Positions 21,719-30,867 of a DNA stretch of 64,000 nucleotides are shown piece by piece (position 1 is the first letter of the stretch; the number at the start of each line of letters is the position of its first letter). A program made the translations under genes and the position numbers. Below the pieces are notes generated by a model. It made no database searches. It saw only the letters and a list, made by a program, of their open reading frames with translations, and was not told the DNA's origin. The stretch spans positions 1,116,001 to 1,180,000 of the forward strand of contig NZ_CP102798.1 of assembly GCF_028356935.1 (NCBI RefSeq), given 5' to 3'. The stretch is from Lysinibacillus sp. OF-1. Its GTDB lineage: Bacteria; Bacillota; Bacilli; Bacillales_A; Planococcaceae.

Positions 21719-22195
21719 ATGAGCAAAGTACCATCTTTAATTGAAGAGCTCGCTAAACCAATTGTGGATGAGTTAAATCTTGAGCTAGTGGATATTGAGT
21801 ACGTCAAAGAAGGACGTAACTGGTTTTTACGTGTTTATGTCGATACGCCTGAGGGTGACATTGACATTGACCAATGTGCTCAAGTTAGTGAACGACTAAG
21901 CCTGTTATTGGATGAAAAAGATCCAATTACACAAAACTATTATTTAGAAGTTTCTTCACCTGGAGCAGAGCGCCCCTTAAAAAAAGATACGGATTTTGAA
22001 AAAGCAATTGGCAAATTTATTTATGTAAAAACCTATGAACCCATTAAGGACATGAAGGAATTCCAAGGCTACTTAACGTCATACGATGAACATACATTAG
22101 TGGTGGAAGTACGTATTAAAACACGTAAAATGACAGTAACAATTGAACAAGAAAAAATCGCATTGGCACGACTTGCCATTGATTTTTCAGCATAA
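21719..22195 (+). CDS. rimP: Ribosome maturation factor RimP
   Basis: RimP assists 30S subunit maturation. The 158-aa protein has the family N-terminal domain (LVDIEYVKEGRNWFLRVYVD) and the signature LEVSSPGAERPLKKDTDF before a C-terminal SH3-like domain. The start has a CAGGAGGC ribosome binding site. It is the first gene of the nusA operon, as in B. subtilis (ylxS). Confidence 0.97.
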   Translation: MSKVPSLIEELAKPIVDELNLELVDIEYVKEGRNWFLRVYVDTPEGDIDIDQCAQVSERLSLLLDEKDPITQNYYLEVSSPGAERPLKKDTDFEKAIGKFIYVKTYEPIKDMKEFQGYLTSYDEHTLVVEVRIKTRKMTVTIEQEKIALARLAIDFSA

Positions 22196-22219
22196 TGCAT
22201 ATTTAGGAGTGAAAACAAA

Positions 22220-23359
22220 ATGAGTAGTGATTTGTTAGATGCGTTGAATGCGCTAGAAGAACAAAAAGGAATTTCAAGAGATGTGTTAATTGAAGCCATT
22301 GAAGCGGCATTAGTTACAGCTTACAAACGCAACTTTAATCAAGCACAAAATGTTCGAGTGGACTTAAATTTAGATAAGGGCTCTATTCGTGTATTTTCAC
22401 GTAAAGATGTTGTGGAAGAGGTAGAAGATGATCGTTTGCAAATTTCTTTAGAAGATGCAAAAGTCATTAATCCAGCTTATCAGCTAGAAGATATCGTGGA
22501 ACAGGAAGTAACACCACGCAACTTCGGACGTATTGCCGCACAAACAGCAAAACAAGTTGTCACACAACGTGTACGTGAAGCGGAGCGAGGATTAATCTAT
22601 GAGCAATATGTAGACCGTGAAGATGATATCGTAACAGGTGTCGTGGAACGTTTGGATGCTCGAAATATCTATGTAGGTTTAGGGAAAGTAGAAGCTGCAT
22701 TGCCAATTAATGAACAAATTCAAGGCGAATCTTATCATCCACATGATCGTATCAAAGTATATATTACAAAGGTTGAGCGTACGACACGTGGACCACAAGT
22801 GATTGTGTCTCGTACACATCCTGGTTTATTACGTCGATTATTTGAGATGGAAGTACCTGAAATTTATGAAGGTATTGTAGAAATTAAATCAATTGCTCGT
22901 GAAGCTGGAGATCGCTCTAAAATTTCTGTCCATGCACATAATGAAGAAGTAGATCCAGTAGGTTCATGTGTTGGAGCTAAAGGTGCTCGTGTACAAACGA
23001 TTGTCAATGAACTAAATGGTGAAAAAATTGATATTGTAGAATGGTCTGAAGATCCAATTGTATTCGTAGCCAATGCATTAAGCCCATCGAAAGTATTAGA
23101 TGTTCAAGTGAACGAGGAAGAAAAATCAACTACGGTTGTCGTACCAGACTATCAATTATCATTAGCAATTGGTAAACGTGGGCAAAATGCACGTCTAGCT
23201 GCAAAGCTTACTGGTTGGAAAATTGATATTAAGAGTGAAACAGATGCTCGTGAATTAGGTATTTATCCTTCTGCTACAAGCACTTTCATCCCTGCTGAAG
23301 ATGAAGAAAGTGATTTTGATGACGTGGCAGTTGACTTATATCAAGACGACGAAGAATAA
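22220..23359 (+). CDS. nusA: Transcription termination/antitermination factor NusA
   Basis: NusA binds RNA polymerase and modulates pausing, termination and antitermination. The 379-aa protein has the N-terminal polymerase-binding domain (about 1-125), an S1 domain (about 135-200), and two KH domains with [12 protein letters not shown] and [15 protein letters not shown]. As in Firmicutes, the acidic repeats of the E. coli protein are absent, though a short acidic tail is present. The gene is followed by an unusual hairpin before rnpM. Confidence 0.98.
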   Translation: MSSDLLDALNALEEQKGISRDVLIEAIEAALVTAYKRNFNQAQNVRVDLNLDKGSIRVFSRKDVVEEVEDDRLQISLEDAKVINPAYQLEDIVEQEVTPRNFGRIAAQTAKQVVTQRVREAERGLIYEQYVDREDDIVTGVVERLDARNIYVGLGKVEAALPINEQIQGESYHPHDRIKVYITKVERTTRGPQVIVSRTHPGLLRRLFEMEVPEIYEGIVEIKSIAREAGDRSKISVHAHNEEVDPVGSCVGAKGARVQTIVNELNGEKIDIVEWSEDPIVFVANALSPSKVLDVQVNEEEKSTTVVVPDYQLSLAIGKRGQNARLAAKLTGWKIDIKSETDARELGIYPSATSTFIPAEDEESDFDDVAVDLYQDDEE

Positions 23360-23374
23360 GTAAGAAAGCCCGTG

Positions 23375-23437
23375 TGACGAGTTAGCTGACAGTATTCAGT
23401 GGGCCCCCTACGCCGACTGAATACTGTCAGAGCGTCA
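23375..23437 (+). repeat. Strong perfect hairpin between nusA and rnpM
   Basis: CTGACAGTATTCAGT (23386-23400) pairs perfectly over 15 bp with 23416-23430 across a GC-rich 15-nt loop. A further outer 5-bp helix is formed by TGACG (23375) and CGTCA (23433). No T run follows, so it is not a classical terminator. It sits in the middle of an operon and may be an RNA processing or stability site, or a small palindromic repeat. Confidence 0.75.
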
Positions 23438-23495
23438 AGTAGAGCATGACTTGTCCACCTCTTACGACAAGCTTCAGAGAGGAATGGTGATTCTT

Positions 23496-23774
23496 ATGGC
23501 TGTAAACAAAAAGGTACCTCTTCGTAAATGTGTAGCAACTGGAGAAATGCTACCAAAGAAAGAGATGGTACGTGTTGTTCGTTCAAAAGAGGGCGAAGTA
23601 AGTGTAGATATCTCCGGAAAAAAGCCTGGGCGTGGTGCATATGTATCTAAATCAGAGAATGCAATCGACATCGCGCGCAAAAAAAATGTATTAGGGCACC
23701 AGCTTGATGTTAAAATTCCTGAAGAAATTTATGAGGAACTTATTTTGCTGATTCGTAGGGAGTCAATTTTATGA
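23496..23774 (+). CDS. rnpM: YlxR-family RNA-binding protein RnpM
   Basis: YlxR-family proteins bind RNA; the B. subtilis member has been linked to RNase P and named RnpM. The product is about 92 aa, with KKVPLRKCVATGEMLPKKEM and the KKPGRGAYVS motif typical of the family. The ATG at 23496 aligns with known starts and has GGTGA upstream; earlier in-frame starts sit too close to AGAGAGG. The stop overlaps the ylxQ start. Confidence 0.92.
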   Translation: MAVNKKVPLRKCVATGEMLPKKEMVRVVRSKEGEVSVDISGKKPGRGAYVSKSENAIDIARKKNVLGHQLDVKIPEEIYEELILLIRRESIL

Positions 23775-24079
23775 TAAATCAAGCAATATTTAATTTGCTT
23801 GGGATCGCAGCAAGAGCACGTAAAGTGATTTCAGGAGAAGAGTTAGTAGTAAAGGAAGTTCGGAATGGCAATGCTAAGCTAGTATTGCTTGCAAACGATG
23901 CCTCTAAAAACTCTAGTAAGAAAATTCAAGATAAGTGCACGTACTACAACGTTGAGTATCATGTAATTGGAGATCGCTACGATCTAGGACATGCTACAGG
24001 TAAGGAGGCCCGAGTGGCTTTAGCTATTACCGATAAAGGTTTTGCACGTAAATTGTCTAGTCTACTCAACGAAAACTAA
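23771..24079 (+). CDS. ylxQ: YlxQ, L7Ae-family ribosomal-type protein
   Basis: The 102-aa protein belongs to the L7Ae/L30e/S12e/Gadd45 kink-turn RNA-binding family. It shows the typical GLAARARKV-like start ([16 protein letters not shown]), [12 protein letters not shown] and a [16 protein letters not shown] end. It overlaps rnpM by 4 nt (ATGA) and precedes infB by 14 nt, the standard Firmicute order. Its precise function is not established from sequence. Confidence 0.93.
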   Translation: MINQAIFNLLGIAARARKVISGEELVVKEVRNGNAKLVLLANDASKNSSKKIQDKCTYYNVEYHVIGDRYDLGHATGKEARVALAITDKGFARKLSSLLNEN

Positions 24080-24093
24080 TCGGGGGTGAGCAG

Positions 24094-26385
24094 ATGACCA
24101 AAATCAGAGTTCATGAATATGCGAAGCAAGTGAATAAAACGAGTAAAGAGGTTATTGAAGCACTAAGTAAATTAAATGTGAGTGTAACAAACCATATGTC
24201 GATGTTGGAAAAAGATATTGTGGCAAAGTTAAACCAATCATTTAAAGCAACACCTGAGAAAAATGTAGCAGCAAAAAAACCCATTCAAAATATGGGGCAA
24301 AGACCTCAATCGAATGGACAGCAAAAACCACAGCATTCGGTGAAAATGCAAGAAGGACAAAGGCAGCAATCTGCTACTTCTAAGCCTAAAGCAAACAATC
24401 AGCAACACACACAGCAAAACTCAAATTCGTCTAACGAAAAATCTAAGAATACAAAAGGTAATCAAAATAGAAATATGACACAAAATAATAATAATAACAA
24501 TAATAATAATAATCGTAGAGGTGGCGGTGGTTACAACCAACGTCCAAAACCAGGCATTCATGGAGGCAAACGTCGCCATCCAAAAACGCATCAACCGTCT
24601 ATACCAGTAAAACAAAAGGAACTGCCAGAAAAAATTACTTTTGTTGAATCATTATCAGTAGCGGAATTAGCAAAAAAATTACACCGTGAGCCATCTGAAA
24701 TCATTAAGAAATTATTTATGCTTGGTGTAATGGCAACAATTAACCAAGAATTAGATAAGGATGCAATTGAATTAATCTGCGCAGACTACGGTGTAGAAGT
24801 GGAAGAAGAAATTCGTGTAGATATTACGGATTTAGAAACACACTTCGAGCAAATAGAAGAAGTGAACGAAGCAGTATTATCAGAACGTCCACCAGTTGTA
24901 ACAATCATGGGTCACGTTGACCACGGTAAAACAACATTATTGGATTCTATTCGTAATACGAAAGTGACAGCAGGAGAAGCCGGTGGTATCACACAACATA
25001 TTGGGGCATACCAAGTAACGGAAGGCGACAAGAAAATTACTTTCCTTGATACACCAGGACACGCTGCTTTCACAACAATGCGAGCACGTGGAGCAAAAGT
25101 AACTGACTTAACCATTTTAGTAGTTGCTGCTGACGATGGTGTCATGCCGCAAACAGTAGAAGCGATTAATCACGCTAAAGCAGCCGAAGTACCAATTATT
25201 GTAGCTGTGAATAAAATGGATAAACCATCAGCAAATCCTGATCGTGTCATGCAAGAATTAACAGAGCATGGCTTAGTTCCTGAAGCATGGGGCGGCGAAA
25301 CAATTTTCGTACCGATTTCTGCATTAAAAGGTGAAGGCATTGATACATTGTTAGAAATGATTTTACTTGTAGCCGAGGTTGGTGAGCTTAAAGCGAACCC
25401 AGATCGTTTAGCGCTTGGTACAGTTATTGAAGCACAGCTTGATAAAGGACGTGGCTCTGTTGCTACGCTATTAGTACAAGATGGAACATTAAAAGTAGGA
25501 GATCCAATTGTTGTAGGTCATACGTATGGTCGTGTACGTGCGATGGTGAATGACAAAGGTCGTCGTGTAAAAGAAGCTGGCCCATCGACACCAGTAGAAA
25601 TTACAGGTTTAAACGATGTACCTCAAGCTGGTGACCGCTTCGTAGTCTTTGAAGACGAGAAAACAGCACGCCAAGTTGGTGAAACTCGTGCCATGTCAGC
25701 AATTCAAGCACAGCGTTCAGAAAAACAACGTGTTACGTTGGATAACTTATTTGAACAAATGAGCCAAGGCGAAATGAAAGAGCTTAACTTAATTGTGAAA
25801 GCTGACGTTCAAGGTACTGTTGAAGCAATGGCTGCCTCATTAATGAAAATTGATGTAGAAGGCGTAAATGTGAAAATTATTCACACAGGTGCGGGTGCTA
25901 TTACAGAATCTGATATTTCTCTTGCAGCAGCTTCCAATGCGATTGTTATTGGATTTAACGTACGTCCAGATGTTAACGCAAAACGTGCTGCAGAAGAAGA
26001 GGGTGTAGATATTCGCTTACACCGCATCATCTATAAAGTAATTGAAGAGATTGAACAAGCGATGAAAGGTATGCTTGATCCTGAGTTTGAAGAAAAAATT
26101 ATTGGTCAAGCAGAAGTTCGTCAAACAATTAAAGTATCAAAAGTTGGTACAATTGCTGGTTCATATATAACAGAAGGAAAAGTAACGCGTGATTCAGGTG
26201 TACGTGTAATCCGCGATAATGTGGTTATATTTGAAGGTGAGCTAGATACGCTTAAACGCTTCAAAGATGAAGTGAAAGAAGTAGCAAGAGGATACGAATG
26301 TGGTATTACGATTACAAACTTCAACGATATTAGAGAAGGCGATATTATTGAAGCCTATATTATGGAAGAAGTTAAACGCGTCTAA
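24094..26385 (+). CDS. infB: Translation initiation factor IF-2
   Basis: IF-2 is the GTPase that places initiator tRNA on the ribosome. The 763-aa protein has an N-terminal IF2 domain, a low-complexity Gln/Asn/Lys linker with a run of ten Asn, and a second IF2-N domain. The G domain follows, with G1 [10 protein letters not shown] (about 272), DTPGHAAF and NKMDK, and then domains II-IV. The Asn run is encoded by an AAT-rich microsatellite at about 24484-24513. The stop shares a base with ylxP. Confidence 0.98.
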   Translation: MTKIRVHEYAKQVNKTSKEVIEALSKLNVSVTNHMSMLEKDIVAKLNQSFKATPEKNVAAKKPIQNMGQRPQSNGQQKPQHSVKMQEGQRQQSATSKPKANNQQHTQQNSNSSNEKSKNTKGNQNRNMTQNNNNNNNNNNRRGGGGYNQRPKPGIHGGKRRHPKTHQPSIPVKQKELPEKITFVESLSVAELAKKLHREPSEIIKKLFMLGVMATINQELDKDAIELICADYGVEVEEEIRVDITDLETHFEQIEEVNEAVLSERPPVVTIMGHVDHGKTTLLDSIRNTKVTAGEAGGITQHIGAYQVTEGDKKITFLDTPGHAAFTTMRARGAKVTDLTILVVAADDGVMPQTVEAINHAKAAEVPIIVAVNKMDKPSANPDRVMQELTEHGLVPEAWGGETIFVPISALKGEGIDTLLEMILLVAEVGELKANPDRLALGTVIEAQLDKGRGSVATLLVQDGTLKVGDPIVVGHTYGRVRAMVNDKGRRVKEAGPSTPVEITGLNDVPQAGDRFVVFEDEKTARQVGETRAMSAIQAQRSEKQRVTLDNLFEQMSQGEMKELNLIVKADVQGTVEAMAASLMKIDVEGVNVKIIHTGAGAITESDISLAAASNAIVIGFNVRPDVNAKRAAEEEGVDIRLHRIIYKVIEEIEQAMKGMLDPEFEEKIIGQAEVRQTIKVSKVGTIAGSYITEGKVTRDSGVRVIRDNVVIFEGELDTLKRFKDEVKEVARGYECGITITNFNDIREGDIIEAYIMEEVKRV

Positions 26386-26663
26386 TGATCGTTTATGCAG
26401 AGGTTGAATTCATCATTCAAACTGCCCATTCGTTAAAGGAAAAACGCGCTGTCTTACAGCGTATGATTACCCGCACAAAGCAGAAATTTAATGTTTCTAT
26501 TGCGGAAATTGACCATCAAAATGTATGGCAGCGTACGAAATTAGGACTTGTTGCTGTTTCTTCATCAAAAGATGCAGCTGAACGGGAAATAAATCATGCG
26601 CTCCATTATTTGCAGTCAAATCCATCATGGGAACAGCTTGATGTGTGGCGAGATTATTTATAA
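26385..26663 (+). CDS. ylxP: YlxP, DUF503 family protein
   Basis: The 92-aa DUF503 protein is conserved between infB and rbfA in Firmicutes. It begins [25 protein letters not shown], with the HSLKEKR motif diagnostic of the family, and NVWQRTKLGLVAVS follows. Its start overlaps the infB stop (TAATG). A ribosome-assembly role is commonly inferred from context; the molecular function is not clear. Confidence 0.93.
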   Translation: MIVYAEVEFIIQTAHSLKEKRAVLQRMITRTKQKFNVSIAEIDHQNVWQRTKLGLVAVSSSKDAAEREINHALHYLQSNPSWEQLDVWRDYL

Positions 26664-26741
26664 GCAATAGTAGATAGCTGTAAGCTTGATACAGCAATGA
26701 AATGCACAGCTATCTGTACATCGAAATAGAGGTGACAAATT

Positions 26742-27083
26742 ATGTCTCTACGTTCAAACCGTGTTGCTGAGCAAATGAAAAAAGAGCTTGGCGATATTAT
26801 TGGCCGTAAAATAAAAGATCCGCGTGTTGGTTTTGTGACTGTTACAGGTGTTGATGTAACGGGTGATTTACAGCAAGCGACAATTTATATTACATCTTTA
26901 GGCAATGAGCATGAACGTGAAGAAACGCTTAAAGCTTTAGTAAAAGCTTCTGGCTTCATTCGATCAGAAATCGGATCACGCATTCGTTTACGACGTACAC
27001 CAGAACTACTCTTTGAATTTGATTCATCGATTGAATATGGTAACCGTATTGATTCATTGTTAAGAGGTTTACACAAAGAATAA
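26742..27083 (+). CDS. rbfA: Ribosome-binding factor A
   Basis: RbfA binds the 30S subunit and aids 16S rRNA 5'-end maturation. The 113-aa KH-like protein has the typical start [19 protein letters not shown], then [16 protein letters not shown] and the [15 protein letters not shown] motif. An AGAGGTGAC ribosome binding site precedes the ATG. It is followed by a hairpin before truB. Confidence 0.97.
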   Translation: MSLRSNRVAEQMKKELGDIIGRKIKDPRVGFVTVTGVDVTGDLQQATIYITSLGNEHEREETLKALVKASGFIRSEIGSRIRLRRTPELLFEFDSSIEYGNRIDSLLRGLHKE

Positions 27084-27086
27084 GCT

Positions 27087-27128
27087 AAAAAAGTCTGCCA
27101 CATGCATGTTAATGCAGGCAGACTTTTA
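27087..27128 (+). terminator. Terminator-like hairpin between rbfA and truB
   Basis: AAAAAGTCTGCC pairs with GGCAGACTTTT across a 17-nt loop. The T tract is short and lies mostly inside the stem, so partial read-through into truB is likely. Confidence 0.7.
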
Positions 27129-27194
27129 TCTTTATGGAAAAAGATTATGTCAATACGTAGTCGATGATAGAGAAGGTAACTGGGAGGCACTAAT

Positions 27195-28106
27195 ATGAAC
27201 GGTATTTTACCACTTTGGAAAGAAAGAGGCATGACGAGCCATGATTGTGTCTTTAAATTACGGAAAATTTTGCGCACAAAAAAAGTTGGGCATACAGGGA
27301 CACTAGACCCGGGAGTAGAGGGTGTGCTACCTATTTGTATTGGCCAAGCAACGCGTATTGCTGAATATTTAACCGATGCAGGAAAGGTCTATGAAGCTAT
27401 CATTTCAATCGGCCGTACTACAACAACAGAGGATGCAGAAGGCGAAACGGTTGCGCAAGATCAGACCACAAAAAGCTTTTCTCGTGAGCAGCTGTTAGAG
27501 GTGTTAGCTACATTAACAGGTGTTATTGAACAAACGCCACCAATGTTTTCAGCGGTAAAAGTAAATGGAAAACGTCTCTATGAGTATGCCAGAAAAGGCG
27601 AAACGGTTGAAAGACCAACACGTCAAGTAACGATTTATGCTTTAGAGCTGCTTGATGAGATTGAACAATATGAGGGGCAAGAGATTACATTTCCGGTTCG
27701 TATTGCTTGCAGTAAAGGGACCTATATTCGTACACTAGCTGTGCAAATTGGTGAAGCTCTTGGCTATCCTGCACATATGAAGGAGCTCGTACGCACAGCC
27801 TCAGGCACCTTTACTCGTGATAACTGCTTTACATTAGCGCAGGTTGCTGAGCTAATGGATGCAGAGCAAGCAGCTACCTGTATTTTACCTGTCGAGTATG
27901 CATTAGCAGACTATCCATATATTGAGATTACTGCCGCCAATGAAAAAGAAATTTTCAATGGACAAGTGCTTCCAGCAGATGCATTATTAAAGAGTCATGA
28001 TAAAATTGTGTTTGGAATCAATGGAAAGGCAGTGGCGGTTTATCAGGCTCACCCTACGAAGGATGGTTTGATGAAGCCACACAAGATGTTTCCGACGATA
28101 GAGTAG
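27195..28106 (+). CDS. truB: tRNA pseudouridine-55 synthase
   Basis: TruB makes pseudouridine 55 in the T-loop of tRNAs. The catalytic Asp38 is in VGHTGTLDPGVEGVLPI; KVNGKRLYEYARKGE and SKGTYIRTLA are further family motifs. The 303-aa length is normal. A GGGAGGC ribosome binding site precedes the ATG. It lies 12 nt before ribF, as in most Firmicutes. Confidence 0.97.
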   Translation: MNGILPLWKERGMTSHDCVFKLRKILRTKKVGHTGTLDPGVEGVLPICIGQATRIAEYLTDAGKVYEAIISIGRTTTTEDAEGETVAQDQTTKSFSREQLLEVLATLTGVIEQTPPMFSAVKVNGKRLYEYARKGETVERPTRQVTIYALELLDEIEQYEGQEITFPVRIACSKGTYIRTLAVQIGEALGYPAHMKELVRTASGTFTRDNCFTLAQVAELMDAEQAATCILPVEYALADYPYIEITAANEKEIFNGQVLPADALLKSHDKIVFGINGKAVAVYQAHPTKDGLMKPHKMFPTIE

Positions 28107-28118
28107 GAGGATTTTTCA

Positions 28119-29066
28119 ATGGAGGTCATTCATTTAAAATACCCACATCAATTACAGCAACGAGAAAGCATGCAGCCATATTCGCTTGCTCTTGGCTTTT
28201 TCGATGGTGTACATAGAGGGCATCAGGCAGTTATCAAGACAGCGAAGGAAGAGGGAAATAAGCGGCAAATTCCGACTGCAGTGATGACATTTGATCCACA
28301 TCCTTCATTAGTTCTTGGTGGACGTAATGAAAAAGTTTTTTATATTACACTCTTACAACAGAAATTACAGCTCTTTGAAGAACAGGGTGTGGATACGGTG
28401 TTTGTTGTCCATTTCACCTCTGATTTTGCTAAGCTTTCACCAGCAGCATTTATTGATACTTTTATTCGTGGATTAAATATTCAACATGTTACAGCTGGCT
28501 TTGATTATTCGTTTGGGGCATTCGGAAAAGGAACTATGGACGATATGCGTGCATTAAGTAATGGTGAGTATGGTGTAACCATTGTGGAGAAGAAAACAGA
28601 CGATGTTGAGAAAATCAGCTCTACCCGTATCCGGAAGCTACTACAAGAGGGCGATATGGAAGAAGCTACAACACTATTAGGCAGACCATTTGAAATCAAT
28701 GGGATTGTTGTACACGGTGATAAACGCGGACGTACTATTGGCTTCCCTACAGCAAATGTCCAAGCTTTAGAAGGCACTTTCATTCCAGCAAGTGGTGTTT
28801 ATGCTGTTCGTTTACTCGTGCAAAATAACTGGTATGATGGTGTTTGTAATGTGGGCTACAAACCAACTTTCAAAGATCCAAATGATAAGCAATTATCGAT
28901 TGAGGTCCATATTTTAAACTTTGATAAAAATATTTATGGTGAAGAAGTACATGTAGCTTGGTACAAACGGATTCGAAGCGAACGAAAATTCGATGGGATT
29001 GAGGCGTTGAAAGCGCAAATCGAAAAGGATAAACAAGAAGCTATCCGATACTTTAACGATTTGTAA
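28119..29066 (+). CDS. ribF: Bifunctional riboflavin kinase/FAD synthetase
   Basis: RibF phosphorylates riboflavin to FMN and adenylates FMN to FAD. The N-terminal nucleotidyltransferase domain shows LGFFDGVHRGHQ and ISSTRIRKLL; the C-terminal kinase domain shows GDKRGRTIGFPTANV and the NVGYKPTF region. The 315-aa length fits (B. subtilis ribC). A TAGGAGGAT ribosome binding site precedes the ATG. Confidence 0.97.
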   Translation: MEVIHLKYPHQLQQRESMQPYSLALGFFDGVHRGHQAVIKTAKEEGNKRQIPTAVMTFDPHPSLVLGGRNEKVFYITLLQQKLQLFEEQGVDTVFVVHFTSDFAKLSPAAFIDTFIRGLNIQHVTAGFDYSFGAFGKGTMDDMRALSNGEYGVTIVEKKTDDVEKISSTRIRKLLQEGDMEEATTLLGRPFEINGIVVHGDKRGRTIGFPTANVQALEGTFIPASGVYAVRLLVQNNWYDGVCNVGYKPTFKDPNDKQLSIEVHILNFDKNIYGEEVHVAWYKRIRSERKFDGIEALKAQIEKDKQEAIRYFNDL

Positions 29067-29139
29067 GCGTCACAGCATGATGAGATGACAACATTCAAGC
29101 CGACGTTTTACTTGCTTGATCAAATGATTTATGGTAACA

Positions 29140-29239
29140 TTCATAAGTGCATAAATGCTTAACCTTAGCTCGGTATATCGATGACTCCAACGTTTACTGT
29201 GCTAATGGGGATTCATTATATTTTAGGAGGTCCATTCAA
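29140..29239 (+). ncRNA. Possible rpsO leader element
   Basis: In the 173-nt rpsO leader, CCTTAGC (about 29163) can pair with GCTAATGG (about 29203), enclosing a short TCG/CGA hairpin, just upstream of AGGAGG. S15 is known to autoregulate through leader RNA in bacteria including Geobacillus, so this is a reasonable candidate. The structure is a by-eye proposal. Confidence 0.35.
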
Positions 29240-29509
29240 ATGGCTATTACAAAAGAACGTAAAAACGAAATTATCGCTGAGTACCGTACTCACGAAAGTG
29301 ACACTGGTTCACCAGAAGTACAAGTTGCAGTATTAACAGAGGAAATCAACGCTCTAAATGCTCACTTACGTACACACAAAAAAGATTTCCACTCTGAGCG
29401 TGGTCTTCTTAAAATGGTAGGTCGTCGTCGTCACTTATTAAAATATCTTCGTGAAACAGACGTACAACGTTACCGTGAACTAATCAACCGTTTAGGCTTA
29501 CGTCGCTAA
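29240..29509 (+). CDS. rpsO: 30S ribosomal protein S15
   Basis: S15 is a primary 16S rRNA-binding protein of the small subunit. The 89-aa protein starts [19 protein letters not shown] and contains [16 protein letters not shown] and [17 protein letters not shown], all diagnostic. The ATG at 29240 follows TTTAGGAGGTCC; an upstream in-frame start would add residues foreign to S15. A strong terminator follows. Confidence 0.99.
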   Translation: MAITKERKNEIIAEYRTHESDTGSPEVQVAVLTEEINALNAHLRTHKKDFHSERGLLKMVGRRRHLLKYLRETDVQRYRELINRLGLRR

Positions 29510-29534
29510 TTCAAAGCGCAAGTATAGCTGTATT

Positions 29535-29574
29535 AGACTGTAGACAAATTTTAGTTTGTCTACAGTCTTTTTTT
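29535..29574 (+). terminator. Strong terminator after rpsO
   Basis: A perfect 14-bp stem AGACTGTAGACAAA/TTTGTCTACAGTCT with a 6-nt loop runs into seven T residues. It ends the nusA-infB-rpsO operon. Its left arm and loop share a 17-nt sequence with position 5155-5171. Confidence 0.95.
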
Positions 29575-29967
29575 ATGGTTGAAACTTGCGACATATATGC
29601 AGCGTATTGTTCATAATGCAGGTTTATTCTCGTCTATTATTTTATGTTGTTCAACAATAAGCCATAACTTTATTACACAACGATGAACGAATCATCAAAA
29701 CAATTTAGTATGGTTGAAAAGGATGGTATATTCTAATCACATTTCGCAACCAAATTCAAAAACTATGCGATAGTCTATCTTTGTTGCTGCTCAATGCATT
29801 GAACGAATTGAATAGTGGTTGTTTTTTCGTTTACGAATGAATAGTCATTTATAAAATGTTCACAATCTACGAAGGACAACAGGGTGCAAGTGTGGAGAAT
29901 AGCTGATCTCTATAGATTTATTGAAGACCGTTGTGAAAAGTAAAAAATAGAGAGTAGGGATTGGTTA
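29575..29967 (+). other. 393-nt gene-free region upstream of the DoxX gene
   Basis: AT-rich, with no supported gene. A small inverted repeat TGTTG-TT-CAACA lies at 29645-29656 and a TATATT box near 29729. The DoxX ribosome binding site is GAGAGTAGGG, near 29951. I see no confident promoter or operator. Confidence 0.4.
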
Positions 29968-30483
29968 ATGTTTAATACATTTTTAAGAGAGAATAACATT
30001 GTTGCTGCTATTCTAACAGCCGTGCGTATTTACTTGGGCTGGCATTGGCTGACAGCAGGTTGGAGTAAATTGACGAATGGATTTGATGCCTCAGGGTTTT
30101 TAACATTTGCATCAGAGAATCCTGTCATGAGTGGAGAAAAAGTGGTATATCCTACATATGTAAAATTTATAGAGTCATTTGCCTTGCCAAATGCTGAAAT
30201 ATTTAATGTGGTCATTCCTTGGGGAGAATTCCTTGTCGGTCTTGGCTTAATACTAGGGTGCTTAACTACATATGCAGCATTTTTTGGAATGGTTATGAAT
30301 TTTGCCTTCTTGCTAGCTGGTACGATTTCTAGTAATCCATTTGATATTCTACTGGCGATCTTTATCGTTGTGGCAGGCTATAATGCTGGAAAATTTGGGC
30401 TTGATCGCTTCGTAATGCCTATCATAAGCAAAAAAATGAAGCTAGAAAAAAATACAATGCACTCCATGACGAAAACTACATAA
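29968..30483 (+). CDS. DoxX family membrane protein
   Basis: DoxX proteins are small four-helix membrane proteins; some are subunits of thiosulfate:quinone oxidoreductases and others act in redox stress complexes. This 171-aa protein has the family start RIYLGWHWLTAGWSKL and about four hydrophobic helices. A GWGEFLVGLGLILG-like segment (PWGEFLVGLGLILG) and a basic C-terminus follow. It stands alone between rpsO and pnp, which are adjacent in B. subtilis, so it is probably an inserted gene. Substrate and partners are unknown. Confidence 0.85.
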   Translation: MFNTFLRENNIVAAILTAVRIYLGWHWLTAGWSKLTNGFDASGFLTFASENPVMSGEKVVYPTYVKFIESFALPNAEIFNVVIPWGEFLVGLGLILGCLTTYAAFFGMVMNFAFLLAGTISSNPFDILLAIFIVVAGYNAGKFGLDRFVMPIISKKMKLEKNTMHSMTKTT

Positions 30484-30505
30484 CTTACGATTTCATAAAA
30501 TCAAA

Positions 30506-30532
30506 TACCCTGTAGCAAATCGTTACAGGGTA
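30506..30532 (+). terminator. Hairpin after the DoxX gene
   Basis: TACCCTGTA and TACAGGGTA pair over 9 bp around a short loop. There is no T run, so termination would be weak; a bidirectional or stability role is possible. Confidence 0.5.
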
Positions 30533-30805
30533 TGATTGATAGTACCTCTATTTTTGTTTTAGCTTTACTTGCTATGTGACTTTCTTTATACTGATAAGAT
30601 GTTGTATGATGAGCGCAATGTTATCATAAATTGATATTTAAGCTTGTACCTTTTGGTAGGAATCCATTGAAAATCCGTATACCAATGTAAAAAATGCTTT
30701 TTCAATAAAATATAGAAATAAATCTTAAATAAATTGGCAATAACTGAATTTAAATGTATGATTATTTCATGAAATATTATTTAGCATAGAACAAGCATTT
30801 TTGGT

Positions 30806-30846
30806 ACACTTACTATTAGTACATACAGACGAAGTAAGTGTTTTTA
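30806..30846 (+). promoter_or_regulatory. Terminator-like hairpin in the pnp leader
   Basis: ACACTTAC (30806-30813) pairs with GTAAGTGT (30834-30841) and five T residues follow, ending about 20 nt before the pnp start. It may act as an attenuator or processing site for pnp expression. PNPase leaders are known autoregulatory targets in enterobacteria; whether this applies here is inference. Confidence 0.5.
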
Positions 30847-30867
30847 TAATAGAGAGGGGTTCATTGA

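Larger units (their letters stand above)
30484..30867 (+). other. 384-nt DoxX-pnp intergenic region
   Basis: It holds a hairpin at 30506-30532, a 12-bp palindrome ATTTCATGAAAT at 30764-30775, and a terminator-like hairpin at 30806-30846 just before pnp. No coding sequence is supported. Confidence 0.5.

Noticed and set aside
24484..24513. CRISPR-like or tandem repeat array
   Set aside because: It is a short in-frame codon repeat in infB, without spacers.
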